A stretch of 64,000 nt of DNA, from positions 1,388,394 through 1,452,393 of the forward strand of contig NZ_JASGBJ010000001.1 in the NCBI RefSeq assembly GCF_030053415.1. The letters run 5' to 3'. The first letter of the stretch is position 1. Every line of letters begins with the position of its first letter. The notes beneath the pieces are model-generated. The model worked only from the letters and a program-made list of their open reading frames with translations. It had not been told where the DNA came from and made no database searches. This stretch comes from Marinobacter sp. CHS3-4. GTDB taxonomy: Bacteria; Pseudomonadota; Gammaproteobacteria; Pseudomonadales; Oleiphilaceae. The position numbers and the translations under genes are program-made. Of the stretch, positions 1 to 9,828 are shown piece after piece.

Positions 1-47
1 ATAAGGCCTTGAAAATCATCGGGTCTCGCACCACATTGAAGCTTTAA
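1..47 (+). CDS. miaA: MiaA C-terminal fragment (cut by window start)
   Basis: An open frame enters the window (codons from base 3) and encodes KALKIIGSRTTLKL before TAA at 45-47. The fragment is too short to identify by itself. The call rests on position: in Pseudomonas and relatives miaA, the tRNA dimethylallyltransferase that modifies A37, lies directly upstream of hfq, and hfq starts 37 bp further on. If correct, it works in the same i6A37 pathway as miaB near 33 kb. Confidence 0.5.
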   Translation, partial: KALKIIGSRTTLKL

Positions 48-84
48 ATGACGATCTGCTTTTACTATAAACAGGAGAATAAAC

Positions 85-333
85 ATGTCAAAAGGGCAAT
101 CCTTACAAGACCCTTACCTCAACGCCTTACGCAAGGAGCGCATTCCGGTCTCGATCTTTCTGGTGAATGGCATCAAGCTGCAAGGCCAGATTGAATCTTT
201 CGACCAGTTCGTAATTCTTTTGAAAAACACAGTCAGCCAGATGGTGTACAAGCACGCCATCTCAACCGTTGTGCCGGCACGCAATGTCCGTATTCCGCCG
301 CAGGCACCGGGCGGTGAAGAGTCCGAGGACTGA
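85..333 (+). CDS. hfq: RNA chaperone Hfq
   Basis: 82-residue Sm-like protein that forms a hexamer, pairs small RNAs with mRNAs and affects mRNA stability. The N-terminus ([20 protein letters not shown]), the Sm1 strand region ([20 protein letters not shown]) and the Sm2 signature ([14 protein letters not shown]) are all intact. The C-terminal tail is short and acidic (GGEESED), as in Pseudomonas and unlike the long enterobacterial tail. AGGAG lies about 8 bases before the ATG. It heads the conserved hfq-hflX-hflK-hflC set. A hairpin followed by T residues lies between hfq and hflX, so hfq may be made in excess of the genes after it. Confidence 0.98.
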   Translation: MSKGQSLQDPYLNALRKERIPVSIFLVNGIKLQGQIESFDQFVILLKNTVSQMVYKHAISTVVPARNVRIPPQAPGGEESED

Positions 334-358
334 TTTGTCCAGACCGGGCAGACGTTGT

Positions 359-432
359 AACACCCGTGAATCTGAAGGGCTCCAGTGTTGATATGGCTTG
401 GGGCTTTCTCAGGTACACGGGTGTTTGTTTTT
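359..432 (+). terminator. Stem with T-tract between hfq and hflX
   Basis: AACACCCGTG (359-368) pairs perfectly with CACGGGTGTT (416-425) and is followed by a T-rich run to 432. The loop is long (47 bases) and partly self-complementary, so this is not a textbook intrinsic terminator. It could attenuate read-through from hfq into hflX or act as a processing site. Confidence 0.45.
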
Positions 433-472
433 AAGGGCCCGCCCCATTTGAACGATCAGGAGTTACTTTTAC

Positions 473-1765
473 TTGTTTGAGCGCCCCGACGTTGGCGAAC
501 GCGCCATCATCGTCCACATTGATTTTACCTCGTACGAAGACACCGAAGACCCGGACGAATTCCGTGAACTGGTCTGGTCGGCTGGCGTCGAAGCTGTGGG
601 TGTCATCACAGGTACCCGCAAACAGCCGAGTCCGCGGCTGTTTGTAGGCGCGGGCAAGCTCGAAGAAATCCGGGATGCCATTGCAGCCAACGAGGCAGAC
701 GTTGTGCTGTTTAATCACGCGCTCAGTCCCAGCCAGGAGCGAAACGTCGAGCGGGAGCTCAAATGCCGCGTATTGGACCGTACCGGTGTCATACTGGACA
801 TTTTCGCCCAGCGCGCCAGAACCCATGAGGGCAAATTGCAGGTCGAGCTTGCCCAGCTTGAGCACATGTCTACTCGTTTGATTCGGGGCTGGACACACCT
901 TGAGCGCCAGAAAGGTGGTATCGGGCTTCGTGGGCCGGGTGAAACCCAGTTGGAAACGGACCGACGGTTGCTGCGCGAAAGGATCAAATCCATTCACCGG
1001 CGCCTTGAAAAGGTCCGCAAGCAGCGGAATCAGGGTCGTCGGGCCCGCAACCGGGCCGATATACCCACGGTGTCCCTGGTGGGTTATACCAACGCAGGTA
1101 AATCAACGCTGTTCAATCGGCTGACCACTTCCACTGTCTATGCTGCGGATCAGCTGTTTGCGACACTGGATCCGACCCTTCGCCGTCTGGAACTTCCGGA
1201 CATCGGACCTGTCGTTATGGCGGACACGGTTGGTTTTATTCGCCACCTCCCCCATAAACTGGTTGAGGCATTCCGTGCAACTCTCGAAGAAACTACACAG
1301 GCATCGATTTTGCTGCACATTGTTGACTGCCATGATCATCGTCGTGATGAGAACATTGAGCAGGTAGAAGAGGTGCTGGCGGAAATTGGTGCTGACGAGA
1401 TTCCTGTATTGCAGGTTTTCAATAAAATTGACCTTCTTGATGGTTTTTCGCCAAGAGTTGATCGTAATGAAGAAGGGATCCCGGTCCGGGTTTGGGTATC
1501 GGCGGTATCCGGTCAGGGCATGGATGAATTGTTCGATGCAGTGGTCGAACGGCTTGCAGAGGACGTAGTACATCACTTTGTGTGCCTGCGCCCCGTCGAT
1601 GGCAAACTCAGGGCATTGTTGCACGAGGCCGGATCTGTACTGGCCGAAAACCACCGTGATAATGGGGATTCGGTGCTTGAGGTTCGCCTACAGCAGAGGG
1701 ATTGGCTTCAGTTGCTCAGTAGAGCAGGAATGACAGAAAACGACGTAACACTGGAACAGACATAG
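473..1765 (+). CDS. hflX: Ribosome-associated GTPase HflX
   Basis: 430-residue OBG/HflX-type GTPase that in other bacteria binds the 50S subunit and splits stalled 70S ribosomes. An N-terminal HflX domain (about 1-190) holds the glycine-rich segment GGIGLRGPGETQLETDRR. The G domain has G1 GYTNAGKST (about 204-212), G3 DTVGF (about 251-255) and G4 NKID (about 317-320). The start is a TTG at 473 with AGGAG about 10 bases upstream. The resulting N-terminus (FERPDVGERAIIVHIDF) fits the Pseudomonas form, and no ATG is better placed. It is followed by hflK and hflC, as usual. Confidence 0.96.
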   Translation: MFERPDVGERAIIVHIDFTSYEDTEDPDEFRELVWSAGVEAVGVITGTRKQPSPRLFVGAGKLEEIRDAIAANEADVVLFNHALSPSQERNVERELKCRVLDRTGVILDIFAQRARTHEGKLQVELAQLEHMSTRLIRGWTHLERQKGGIGLRGPGETQLETDRRLLRERIKSIHRRLEKVRKQRNQGRRARNRADIPTVSLVGYTNAGKSTLFNRLTTSTVYAADQLFATLDPTLRRLELPDIGPVVMADTVGFIRHLPHKLVEAFRATLEETTQASILLHIVDCHDHRRDENIEQVEEVLAEIGADEIPVLQVFNKIDLLDGFSPRVDRNEEGIPVRVWVSAVSGQGMDELFDAVVERLAEDVVHHFVCLRPVDGKLRALLHEAGSVLAENHRDNGDSVLEVRLQQRDWLQLLSRAGMTENDVTLEQT

Positions 1766-1849
1766 AGTTAAGCAGGCTGCGCTATTGCCGGGGCGCTTAT
1801 AAATCCCTAGTATTTGCAGCCATTCGATCAGTTAGGAACGGAGAACGAT

Positions 1850-3037
1850 ATGGCCTGGAATGAACCGGGTGGGAACCGCAATGACAACGATCCCTGGGGA
1901 ACCGGAGGTGGTCGCGGCGGTAATGATCAGGGGCCGCCGGACCTGGATGAGGCGCTGAAGAAAGGCCTCGACAAGCTCAACAAGCTGCTGGGTGGCAAAG
2001 GCAGCAACTCCGGCGGCAATGGCTCATCCTCCGGCAATAGTGGCGGATTCGGGGCAGTACTTGCCATCGCGGCGATCATTTTTGCTGGCTACGTCATTTT
2101 TCAGTCGTTCTATACGGTGGACGAGCAGGAGCGCGCGGTGGTGTTGCGTTTCGGTGAGTTCAGTCGTACCGAGAACCCGGGCCTGCAATTCAAAGTGCCT
2201 TTGATTGACGACGTGACTCTGGTGCGGGTGACCAACGTACGGAACGCCGAATCCTCGGGCCAGATGCTGACCCAGGATGAGAATCTGGTTTCAGTGGATC
2301 TGCAGGTGCAGTACCGCGTCGGCGATGCCCGTGCTTATGTGCTGAATGTGCGCGATTCTAATCAGGCTTTGGCCTTTGCGACCGACAGTGCTTTGCGTCA
2401 TGAAGTGGGCAGTTCAACACTCGATGACGTGCTGACCGAAGGCCGTGCAGAGCTGGCGGTTCGGGTAGAGCAGCGGCTGCAGACGTTTCTTGAGGAATAC
2501 GGCACGGGACTGGAACTGGTACGGGTTAACGTTGAAAGCACCCAGCCACCGCAGCCGGTTCAGGACGCCTTCCGCGAAGTACAGCGTGCCCGAGAAGACG
2601 AGCAGCAAGTTAAGGAAGAAGCAGAGCGCTATCGCAACAAGATCGTGCCTGAAGCACGAGGCCGTGCTCAGCGTCTGACGGAAGAAGCCGCAGCATACAA
2701 AGAAGAAGTCATCGAGCGTGCCCGTGGTGAAACCGCTCGCTTCCTGGCCGTTCTGGGTGTGTATAACCAGGCTCCGGAAGTGACTCGTGAGCGTATGTAC
2801 ATTCAGGCACTGGAAACCGTATTGTCGAACAGCAGCAAGATCATGGTGGACACTGAAAGTGGTGACAACATGATGTATCTGCCGCTTGATCGATTGACCA
2901 GTCCGTCCGGCGCCAGCGTGGGAAGCGGTGGTAACAGCGGTTCAGGCAAGAGTCAGGCGGACATCAAGGCGCTGGCTGACGAGGTAATGCAGGAGCTGCA
3001 GAGCCGTCAGAATTCAAGCACTCGGAGGAGTCGTTAA
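1850..3037 (+). CDS. hflK: FtsH protease modulator HflK
   Basis: SPFH/prohibitin-family inner-membrane protein that forms large HflKC cages around the AAA protease FtsH and limits its activity on membrane substrates. The glycine/asparagine-rich cytoplasmic N-terminus (about 1-65) is followed by one membrane helix (about 68-88), the SPFH domain (ERAVVLRFGEF onwards) and a charged helical C-terminal half. I start at ATG 1850 (MAWNEPGGN), preceded by GGAACGGAG, rather than at a TTG 12 codons upstream. That gives 395 aa, a normal length. The stop is 1 bp before the ATG of hflC, so the two are translated together. Confidence 0.96.
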   Translation: MAWNEPGGNRNDNDPWGTGGGRGGNDQGPPDLDEALKKGLDKLNKLLGGKGSNSGGNGSSSGNSGGFGAVLAIAAIIFAGYVIFQSFYTVDEQERAVVLRFGEFSRTENPGLQFKVPLIDDVTLVRVTNVRNAESSGQMLTQDENLVSVDLQVQYRVGDARAYVLNVRDSNQALAFATDSALRHEVGSSTLDDVLTEGRAELAVRVEQRLQTFLEEYGTGLELVRVNVESTQPPQPVQDAFREVQRAREDEQQVKEEAERYRNKIVPEARGRAQRLTEEAAAYKEEVIERARGETARFLAVLGVYNQAPEVTRERMYIQALETVLSNSSKIMVDTESGDNMMYLPLDRLTSPSGASVGSGGNSGSGKSQADIKALADEVMQELQSRQNSSTRRSR

Positions 3038-3038
3038 T

Positions 3039-3914
3039 ATGGGAGCTAAAGGTGTAGTGGGCCTTGCCGGCGCCCTCATTGTGGTGCTGGTGGTATTGTC
3101 CAGCGTGTATATTATCCCTGAGACTCATCGCGGTGTTCTGTTGCGCTTTGGTGAGCTCATTGAGACTGACATACAGGCGGGTATTCATTTCAAGGTACCG
3201 GTGATCGATCAGGTCCGGGAATTTGACGTTCGGGTTCTGACCACCGATTTGCCCTCTCGTCAGTACCTGACCATCGAGAAGAAACCACTGGACGTGGATT
3301 CTTACATCGCCTGGAAGATCCGCGACGTGGATCAGTTCTACCGTGCGACTGGTGGAGACGAGTATCGTGCGTCCTCACTGTTGCTGTCGCGGGTCGACAA
3401 CGGTCTTCGCGATGAGTTCGGTGTTCGCACCATGGTGGAAGTCGTGTCGGGGCAGCGCGATGAGCTGATGAACACGCTGACAACCCGTGTGAACGAGACG
3501 GCCAAATCCGAGTTCGGTATCGAAGTCGTTGATATCCGTGTCAAAGCCATCGAGTTTCCTGGCCAGGTCAGTCAAAACGTGTTCCGCCGTATGGCGACCG
3601 AGCGTGAAAAGCTGGCTCAGGAATTCCGCTCTCGCGGTAACGAGCTGGCGGAAGGTATTCGCGCCGATGCGGATCGTCAGCGCACTGTAATCCTGGCTGA
3701 AGCCTTTGCTAAGGCCGAGGAAGTGCGCGGTGAGGGCGATGCTCAAGCGGCTCAGATCTATGCGGATGCGTATGGCTCAGACAGCGAGTTTTACGCCTTC
3801 TATCGAAGCCTCGAAGCGTATCAGAGCACCTTCGCCGATAAGGGCGACATCATGGTGATCGACGCCGAAAGCGACTTCCTGAAGTATCTCAAGGACCCGA
3901 TGGGTAACCGCTGA
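3039..3914 (+). CDS. hflC: FtsH protease modulator HflC
   Basis: 291-residue partner of HflK in the HflKC-FtsH complex. An N-terminal membrane helix (about 6-28) is followed by an SPFH domain (HRGVLLRFGELIETD) and a long charged helix rich in Arg/Glu/Ala (about 185-250). GGAGG lies about 9 bases before the ATG. A strong intrinsic terminator begins 20 bp after the stop, so the hflX-hflK-hflC transcript probably ends here and hisZ-purA may use a separate promoter. Confidence 0.96.
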   Translation: MGAKGVVGLAGALIVVLVVLSSVYIIPETHRGVLLRFGELIETDIQAGIHFKVPVIDQVREFDVRVLTTDLPSRQYLTIEKKPLDVDSYIAWKIRDVDQFYRATGGDEYRASSLLLSRVDNGLRDEFGVRTMVEVVSGQRDELMNTLTTRVNETAKSEFGIEVVDIRVKAIEFPGQVSQNVFRRMATEREKLAQEFRSRGNELAEGIRADADRQRTVILAEAFAKAEEVRGEGDAQAAQIYADAYGSDSEFYAFYRSLEAYQSTFADKGDIMVIDAESDFLKYLKDPMGNR

Positions 3915-3933
3915 TACGGCAGGTGTTGCGGTG

Positions 3934-3966
3934 AAAACCGGAATGCTCAGGCATTCCGGTTTTTTT
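3934..3966 (+). terminator. Intrinsic terminator after hflC
   Basis: Perfect 10-bp stem ACCGGAATGC (3937-3946) / GCATTCCGGT (3951-3960), loop TCAG, followed by a run of T residues to 3966. Flanking A residues extend the stem against the T run, so it may work in both directions. Confidence 0.9.
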
Positions 3967-4096
3967 GTGTCTGCCAACAGTGTAAAATCTCGCCGGTTTT
4001 GGTCCGGGTTTTCTGTTCCGGACATCGCCTTAAATCCTGTGCACAACCCGATGCGCGCCCGCCAGCGCCACGGGTCAGAACGGACAACCGAATCTC

Positions 4097-5278
4097 ATGA
4101 CAGTATCTGATCGCTGGCTTCTGCCTGATGGCGTCGAAGACATTCTTCCGCCGCTGGCTGGACAGATCGAATCTTTGCGCCGGGATGTCATGGACACCTG
4201 TCAGCGCTGGGGCTACCAGCTGGTTATTCCGCCACTCATTGAATACCTGGAATCATTGTTCACCGGAACCGGCCACGATCTGGAATTGCAGACGTTCAAG
4301 CTGACCGATCAGCTGACCGGGAGAATGATGGGGCTGCGTGCCGATATGACGCCACAGGCCGCCCGCATCGATGCCCATACTCTGGGCCAGGATGGCATTA
4401 CCCGTTTGTGTTACGCAGGCCATGTGCTTCACACCCGGCCACGGCACATGCTGACGGGGCGCACGCCGATTCAGGCAGGCTGCGAGCTGTTTGGTAGCAG
4501 CTCCGAAACCGCAGATATGGAAGTCATTGGGCTGCTGCTGGAAACTCTTCGAGTAGCTGGCCTACCGAAAGTGCATCTGGATCTTGCGCATGTGGCCATC
4601 TACGAAAACCTGGTGCGCGAAGCCGGGTTTGACCGTGACACGGGAGCCGCGATATTCGATGCCATGGCACGAAAATCGGTGCCGGAGCTGGACGAATGGC
4701 TGGGCGATTGTCCCAAGGGCTCTGCCGGCGACATGCTTCGCAAGCTTGCCCGGGTCAGCGGTGGCCGCGATGCGTTAAAAGAGGCCAGCTCGATTCTTGC
4801 AAGCGCCCCCAAGGCGTTGCAGGAAGCGCTGGAACAGCTGGAACGGGTCGCAGACATGCTGGAGCGGCACTTCCCGGAGGTGAGCTTCGGTTTCGATTTC
4901 TGCGAACTTCGCGGGTACAACTATCACACCGGGCTGGTCTTTGCGGCCTACGTCCCTGGCCACGGTGACGCGGTTGGCAAAGGTGGCCGTTACGACGCCA
5001 TTGGCAGTGATTTTGGCCGCGCACGCCCTGCGACCGGTTTCAGTCTGGATATTCGTTCGTTGGCGTCTCTTGGGCAGCGGGCCAGTCATTCATCCGGACT
5101 GATCTGGGCGCCAGCCAATGAGGACGATGCGCTTGAAGGCGTGATTGCCGGGCTGCGTCTTACTGAAACGGTCATTCGGGCACTGCCGGAAGACGGCGAC
5201 ACCGACCCCCGCACTCGGGGATGCGACAGAATACTTGTTAAGCGTGACGGCCAGTGGGTCGTGGAACACCTGGACTAA
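4097..5278 (+). CDS. hisZ: ATP phosphoribosyltransferase regulatory subunit HisZ
   Basis: 393-residue class II HisRS paralogue that pairs with the short form of HisG for the first step of histidine synthesis and carries histidine feedback. The N-terminus (WLLPDGVEDILPP) and motif-2-like segment (GLRADMTPQAARI) are typical, as is GGRYDAIGSDFGRARPATGF near the end. It lacks the anticodon-binding domain of true HisRS. The hisZ-purA pair downstream of hflC is also the Pseudomonas order. I see no strong ribosome binding site before the ATG. The genome should also encode a short HisG elsewhere. Confidence 0.94.
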   Translation: MTVSDRWLLPDGVEDILPPLAGQIESLRRDVMDTCQRWGYQLVIPPLIEYLESLFTGTGHDLELQTFKLTDQLTGRMMGLRADMTPQAARIDAHTLGQDGITRLCYAGHVLHTRPRHMLTGRTPIQAGCELFGSSSETADMEVIGLLLETLRVAGLPKVHLDLAHVAIYENLVREAGFDRDTGAAIFDAMARKSVPELDEWLGDCPKGSAGDMLRKLARVSGGRDALKEASSILASAPKALQEALEQLERVADMLERHFPEVSFGFDFCELRGYNYHTGLVFAAYVPGHGDAVGKGGRYDAIGSDFGRARPATGFSLDIRSLASLGQRASHSSGLIWAPANEDDALEGVIAGLRLTETVIRALPEDGDTDPRTRGCDRILVKRDGQWVVEHLD

Positions 5279-6601
<1,323 letters not shown>

Positions 6602-6619
6602 GAGCGGATACTGAACTCA

Positions 6620-6649
6620 GCGAGCAAACCCGATTCAGGGTTTGCTCGC
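6620..6649. terminator. Hairpin between convergent purA and cmoB
   Basis: Perfect 12-bp inverted repeat GCGAGCAAACCC (6620-6631) / GGGTTTGCTCGC (6638-6649) with loop GATTCA. The cmoB stop codon (6635-6637) lies in the loop. There is no T run on either side, so it may block exonucleases or help termination in both directions rather than being a classic terminator. Confidence 0.5.
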
Positions 6650-7630
6650 GACGAATGTCGCCCGTTTGGGGCCAGGATAACCTTCAATGGTTTTGCTCGG
6701 GTCGTCCGGATCCAGAAAGTCTTCCAGCGACTGGAAACGCATCCAGTCGGTCTGTCTTTGCTCTTCGACGGTTGTCACGCTGACATCCACTACGCGAGCG
6801 TCTTTGAAACCACATCGATCCAGCCATCTCAGAAGCGTGTCGCAACTGGGCAGAAACCAGACGTTGCGCATCTGGCCGTAGCGATCCTTCGGCATCAAGC
6901 TGTAACCCTCCGGCCCATCAACGACAAGCGTTTCCAACACCAGCTCGCCCCCACGCTTGAGTGTGTCCTTCAGTTCCAGTAAATGGTCGAGGGGCGCGCG
7001 GCGGTGGTATAGCACGCCCATGGAAAAGGTGGTGTCGAAGGCTTCCAGCCGACGTGGCAAGTCTTCCAGTCGTATGGGCAGGATATCGGCCCTTGGTTCC
7101 GGTAAAATGTATTTCCGGACGGCCAGGAACTGGAACAGAAAGAGGAGTCCGGGATCAACCCCGATGACACGGCTGGCGCCCTTGCCAAGCATTCGCCACA
7201 GGTGATATCCGGATCCACACCCCACATCCAGCACTGTTCTACCTGACAGATCGGACAAATGAGGCGCCACGCGGTCCCACTTCCAGTCGGATCGCCATTC
7301 GGTGTCAATGTACGTGCCAAAGAGTTGGAAGGGCCCTTTGCGCCAGGGCATCAGACCCCTTAATCCGGCTTCAAGCTGTTCGATAGCGGTCCCTGACAGC
7401 GGCTCGGGAGCGCTCAACGTTACTTCCGGTTTATTGAAGTCGACGTTAGCGGTGTCTACCTGAGGGAGTGATGCCAGAGCAGCCATCCATCTGCCCACAT
7501 CACCGTGTGGATTGTCATCAAACCGCTGTCTTAGTTGTTGCCCGAGCTGTGATGTCCAGCTTTCAAGGCCACGTTCCGTTAGGTCCTTGAGCAGAGGCCC
7601 GTAGCAGTTCTGCCAGTCGAAATTCGTCAT
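6635..7630 (-). CDS. cmoB: tRNA U34 carboxymethyltransferase CmoB
   Basis: 331-residue enzyme that transfers a carboxymethyl group from carboxy-SAM to 5-hydroxyuridine at tRNA position 34, giving cmo5U and wider wobble reading. The N-terminus (FDWQNCYGPLLKDL) is typical. The Rossmann SAM motif VLDVGCGSGYHLWRM (about residue 135) is followed by GVLYHRRAPLDHL, both characteristic of the family. It is 18 bp downstream of cmoA, which makes its cosubstrate, so the pathway is encoded as a unit. Confidence 0.96.
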   Translation of the reverse strand: MTNFDWQNCYGPLLKDLTERGLESWTSQLGQQLRQRFDDNPHGDVGRWMAALASLPQVDTANVDFNKPEVTLSAPEPLSGTAIEQLEAGLRGLMPWRKGPFQLFGTYIDTEWRSDWKWDRVAPHLSDLSGRTVLDVGCGSGYHLWRMLGKGASRVIGVDPGLLFLFQFLAVRKYILPEPRADILPIRLEDLPRRLEAFDTTFSMGVLYHRRAPLDHLLELKDTLKRGGELVLETLVVDGPEGYSLMPKDRYGQMRNVWFLPSCDTLLRWLDRCGFKDARVVDVSVTTVEEQRQTDWMRFQSLEDFLDPDDPSKTIEGYPGPKRATFVASKP

Positions 7631-7648
7631 GGAGTGTTAATGATCCGT

Positions 7649-8404
7649 TCAGGGCGATTTTATGGCCAGCATGGAAACAAAATTAAAGCACTGGTACCAG
7701 ACCATGACCCGCGTGAAACCTGCGGTATGGAGGCGTTCCTGATGCTCCGCAAGGGTCTCAGGCAATAACACCCGTTCCAGTGCTGACCGCTTCTGGCTGA
7801 TCTCCAGGTCGGAATAGCCGTTGGCCCGTTTGAACTCGTGGTGTAGCTCGGTCTGAGCAGCTTGTTCTACGTCGGACTCAAAGCGGATTTTTTCGGACAG
7901 AATCAGCACGCCGCCGGGCAGGGTGGCATCGGCAATGCGTCCGAGCAATTCGGTTCTGCGTTCTGGGGCAACAAATTGCAGGGTAAAATTCAGTGTTGTG
8001 ACCGAAGTGTTCTGGATGTCCGTGTCCAGGATGTCTTCACATTTCAGGGTGACTGGCAGCGGGTGGTCGTCCAGAGCGATGTAGTGTTCACACCGCTCGA
8101 TCATCGCGTCCGAATTATCAACGCCGATCAACGTACATTCGCGGTCACCGATGCCATGCCGCATAGCCAGGGTGGACGCCCCCAGCGAGCAGCCAAGGTC
8201 GTAGCAGTGACTGCCGGGCTGCGCATACTGATCGGTGATGACCTCGATCATTGGAATAATGGTGGTGTAGCCGGGCACGGATCGACGGATCATATCCGGG
8301 AACACGCGGGCGACGGCGGAATCGAAGCGGAACTCACCGGAGGACTGCTCGGTTGCGAATAGTCGGTCCTGGGCCTGGTCGGGCTTTTTTGTGGAAGAAG
8401 ACAT
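7649..8404 (-). CDS. cmoA: Carboxy-S-adenosyl-L-methionine synthase CmoA
   Basis: 251-residue SAM-fold enzyme that makes carboxy-SAM from SAM and prephenate for CmoB. The segments DRLFA, FRFDSAVARVFPDMIRRSVP and the SAM loop CYDLGCSLGASTLAMRH are those of CmoA, followed by GVDNSDAMIERC. Length is normal. The upstream neighbour on the same strand is an unidentified membrane-anchored protein with only a 14-bp gap, so the two are probably cotranscribed. Confidence 0.96.
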   Translation of the reverse strand: MSSSTKKPDQAQDRLFATEQSSGEFRFDSAVARVFPDMIRRSVPGYTTIIPMIEVITDQYAQPGSHCYDLGCSLGASTLAMRHGIGDRECTLIGVDNSDAMIERCEHYIALDDHPLPVTLKCEDILDTDIQNTSVTTLNFTLQFVAPERRTELLGRIADATLPGGVLILSEKIRFESDVEQAAQTELHHEFKRANGYSDLEISQKRSALERVLLPETLAEHQERLHTAGFTRVMVWYQCFNFVSMLAIKSP

Positions 8405-8418
8405 CAGCCGGGCTCCTT

Positions 8419-8778
8419 TTACTGTCCGGTGTTGTCATGAACCGGGCGGTCGTGGACGGGCCCAGGACCACGGCTGCATCGAACACCGCGGTTTTTATAA
8501 TCAACCAGTATACCCCGGAAATCCGGGTCAACGTCGGCAGCGATAGCAAGAAAGCCCTGCTCGCAAACCGCGTGCAATTCGGATGCCTTCGGGGACATCC
8601 TGAAGGGTTCGCCCGGTTTGATATGAATGGCTTCGAATTCCCCAACCGGCACGTGGTCCTTGTTATCTGAATGGTCGATTTTACCGGCAAATTCCAGCGC
8701 CACAATGGTTGCCACTAGTGTAATTACAGCCGTCAAAATAAGACTTCTGATGGTAAATCTGGCGTCAGTCTGGCTCAC
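8419..8778 (-). CDS. Uncharacterised membrane-anchored protein, 119 aa
   Basis: I do not recognise this protein. It has one N-terminal hydrophobic segment (about residues 11-29, LILTAVITLVATIVALEFA) that could be a signal anchor. A polar domain of about 85 residues follows, with two cysteines (HAVCEQGF and GVRCSRG) that might form a disulfide if it is periplasmic. The C-terminus is rich in Pro, His and Asp. It lies between srkA (24 bp upstream) and cmoA (14 bp downstream) on the same strand, so it is probably part of a srkA-cmoA-cmoB transcript. No function is inferred. Confidence 0.7.
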   Translation of the reverse strand: MSQTDARFTIRSLILTAVITLVATIVALEFAGKIDHSDNKDHVPVGEFEAIHIKPGEPFRMSPKASELHAVCEQGFLAIAADVDPDFRGILVDYKNRGVRCSRGPGPVHDRPVHDNTGQ

Positions 8779-8802
8779 TCTTAGCTCCGATGTCGGGGTG
8801 TT

Positions 8803-9819
8803 TTAAAACTGCCCGGGCAGGCTGATCGACGGGCTCTGCAATGCCGCTAGCTGCTCCCGCAGGGACAGAATCTGATCAGACCAGAACCGGGGTTGGGCGA
8901 ACCACGGGAAAAAACGCGGAAATGCGGGGTCGTCCCATCGCTTTGCCAACCAGGCGCAATGGGCAATCTGGCGGTAGCAGCGTAGTGGTTCAATCAGATG
9001 ACGTTCCCGGCGGTTAAAGTCACGGAACATTTCGTAGCCTTCCAAAAGCTCGCCAAACTGCTGGCCACGTTCCACGTCATCACCGTTGAGCAATAACCAC
9101 AGGTCCTGAATGGCTGGCCCAGTGCGGCAATCATCCAGGTCAACAAACAGCATCTGCTCTTCGCGACAGAGGATGTTGCCAGCATGGCAGTCACCGTGAA
9201 TTCTGAGCGAGTGCACGTCGCCAGCGTCGTCCATTCTGCGCTTGCAGCTGGCAATCAGGTCTGGAAGCAGGGAATCCCAGGCAGGTCTCAAATCTTCAGG
9301 AACCCAGCCTGCGTTGACCAGGAATTCATTATTGGCTCGCAAGCCCTGGATAAGATCCATGGTGGGACGTTCAACAAAATCCTGGGTATCACCGCAGTTA
9401 TGCAATTGACCCAGCCACTGGCCAAGACGATAAAGAGTGTCAGTCACACTGGTGTCAGGTGCCTGGCCGCCACGCTGGGGGAATACGGCAAACAGGAATT
9501 CGCCAACCCGCCCCAGGGTTTCACCGGTGGGCAAGGCCATTGGGGCAACCACCGGTATGTCGGCATCGAGAAGCTGCCGGGTAAAGTCATGCTCTTCACG
9601 AATTTGGGGCTCGCTCCATCGCCCGGGACGGTAGAACTTGGCAATCACCGGAGATTGCTCCTCAATACCAATCTGATAAACCCGGTTTTCATAGCTGTTG
9701 AGTGCAAACAGGCGACCGCTGACTTCAAAGCCAGCGTCTTCAAGTCCGTCTAGAATAACGTCCGGGGTCAATGAGTCGTAGGGGTGAGCGCTGGATGTCG
9801 CATTGGTGGTATCAGTCAT
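8803..9819 (-). CDS. srkA: Stress response kinase A (YihE/SrkA family)
   Basis: 338-residue aminoglycoside-phosphotransferase-fold Ser/Thr kinase. The E. coli member protects stressed cells by countering MazF-type death pathways. The N-lobe SYENRVYQIG and lysine-bearing PVIAKFYRPGRW lead to the catalytic loop HGDCHAGNIL (about residues 209-218) and the Mg-binding DLDDCRTGP, so the active site is complete. The C-terminal helical segment with WLAKRWDDPAFPRFFPWF is typical. It lies between two small membrane-anchored unknowns on the same strand. Confidence 0.93.
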   Translation of the reverse strand: MTDTTNATSSAHPYDSLTPDVILDGLEDAGFEVSGRLFALNSYENRVYQIGIEEQSPVIAKFYRPGRWSEPQIREEHDFTRQLLDADIPVVAPMALPTGETLGRVGEFLFAVFPQRGGQAPDTSVTDTLYRLGQWLGQLHNCGDTQDFVERPTMDLIQGLRANNEFLVNAGWVPEDLRPAWDSLLPDLIASCKRRMDDAGDVHSLRIHGDCHAGNILCREEQMLFVDLDDCRTGPAIQDLWLLLNGDDVERGQQFGELLEGYEMFRDFNRRERHLIEPLRCYRQIAHCAWLAKRWDDPAFPRFFPWFAQPRFWSDQILSLREQLAALQSPSISLPGQF

Positions 9820-9828
9820 AAGGACGAG

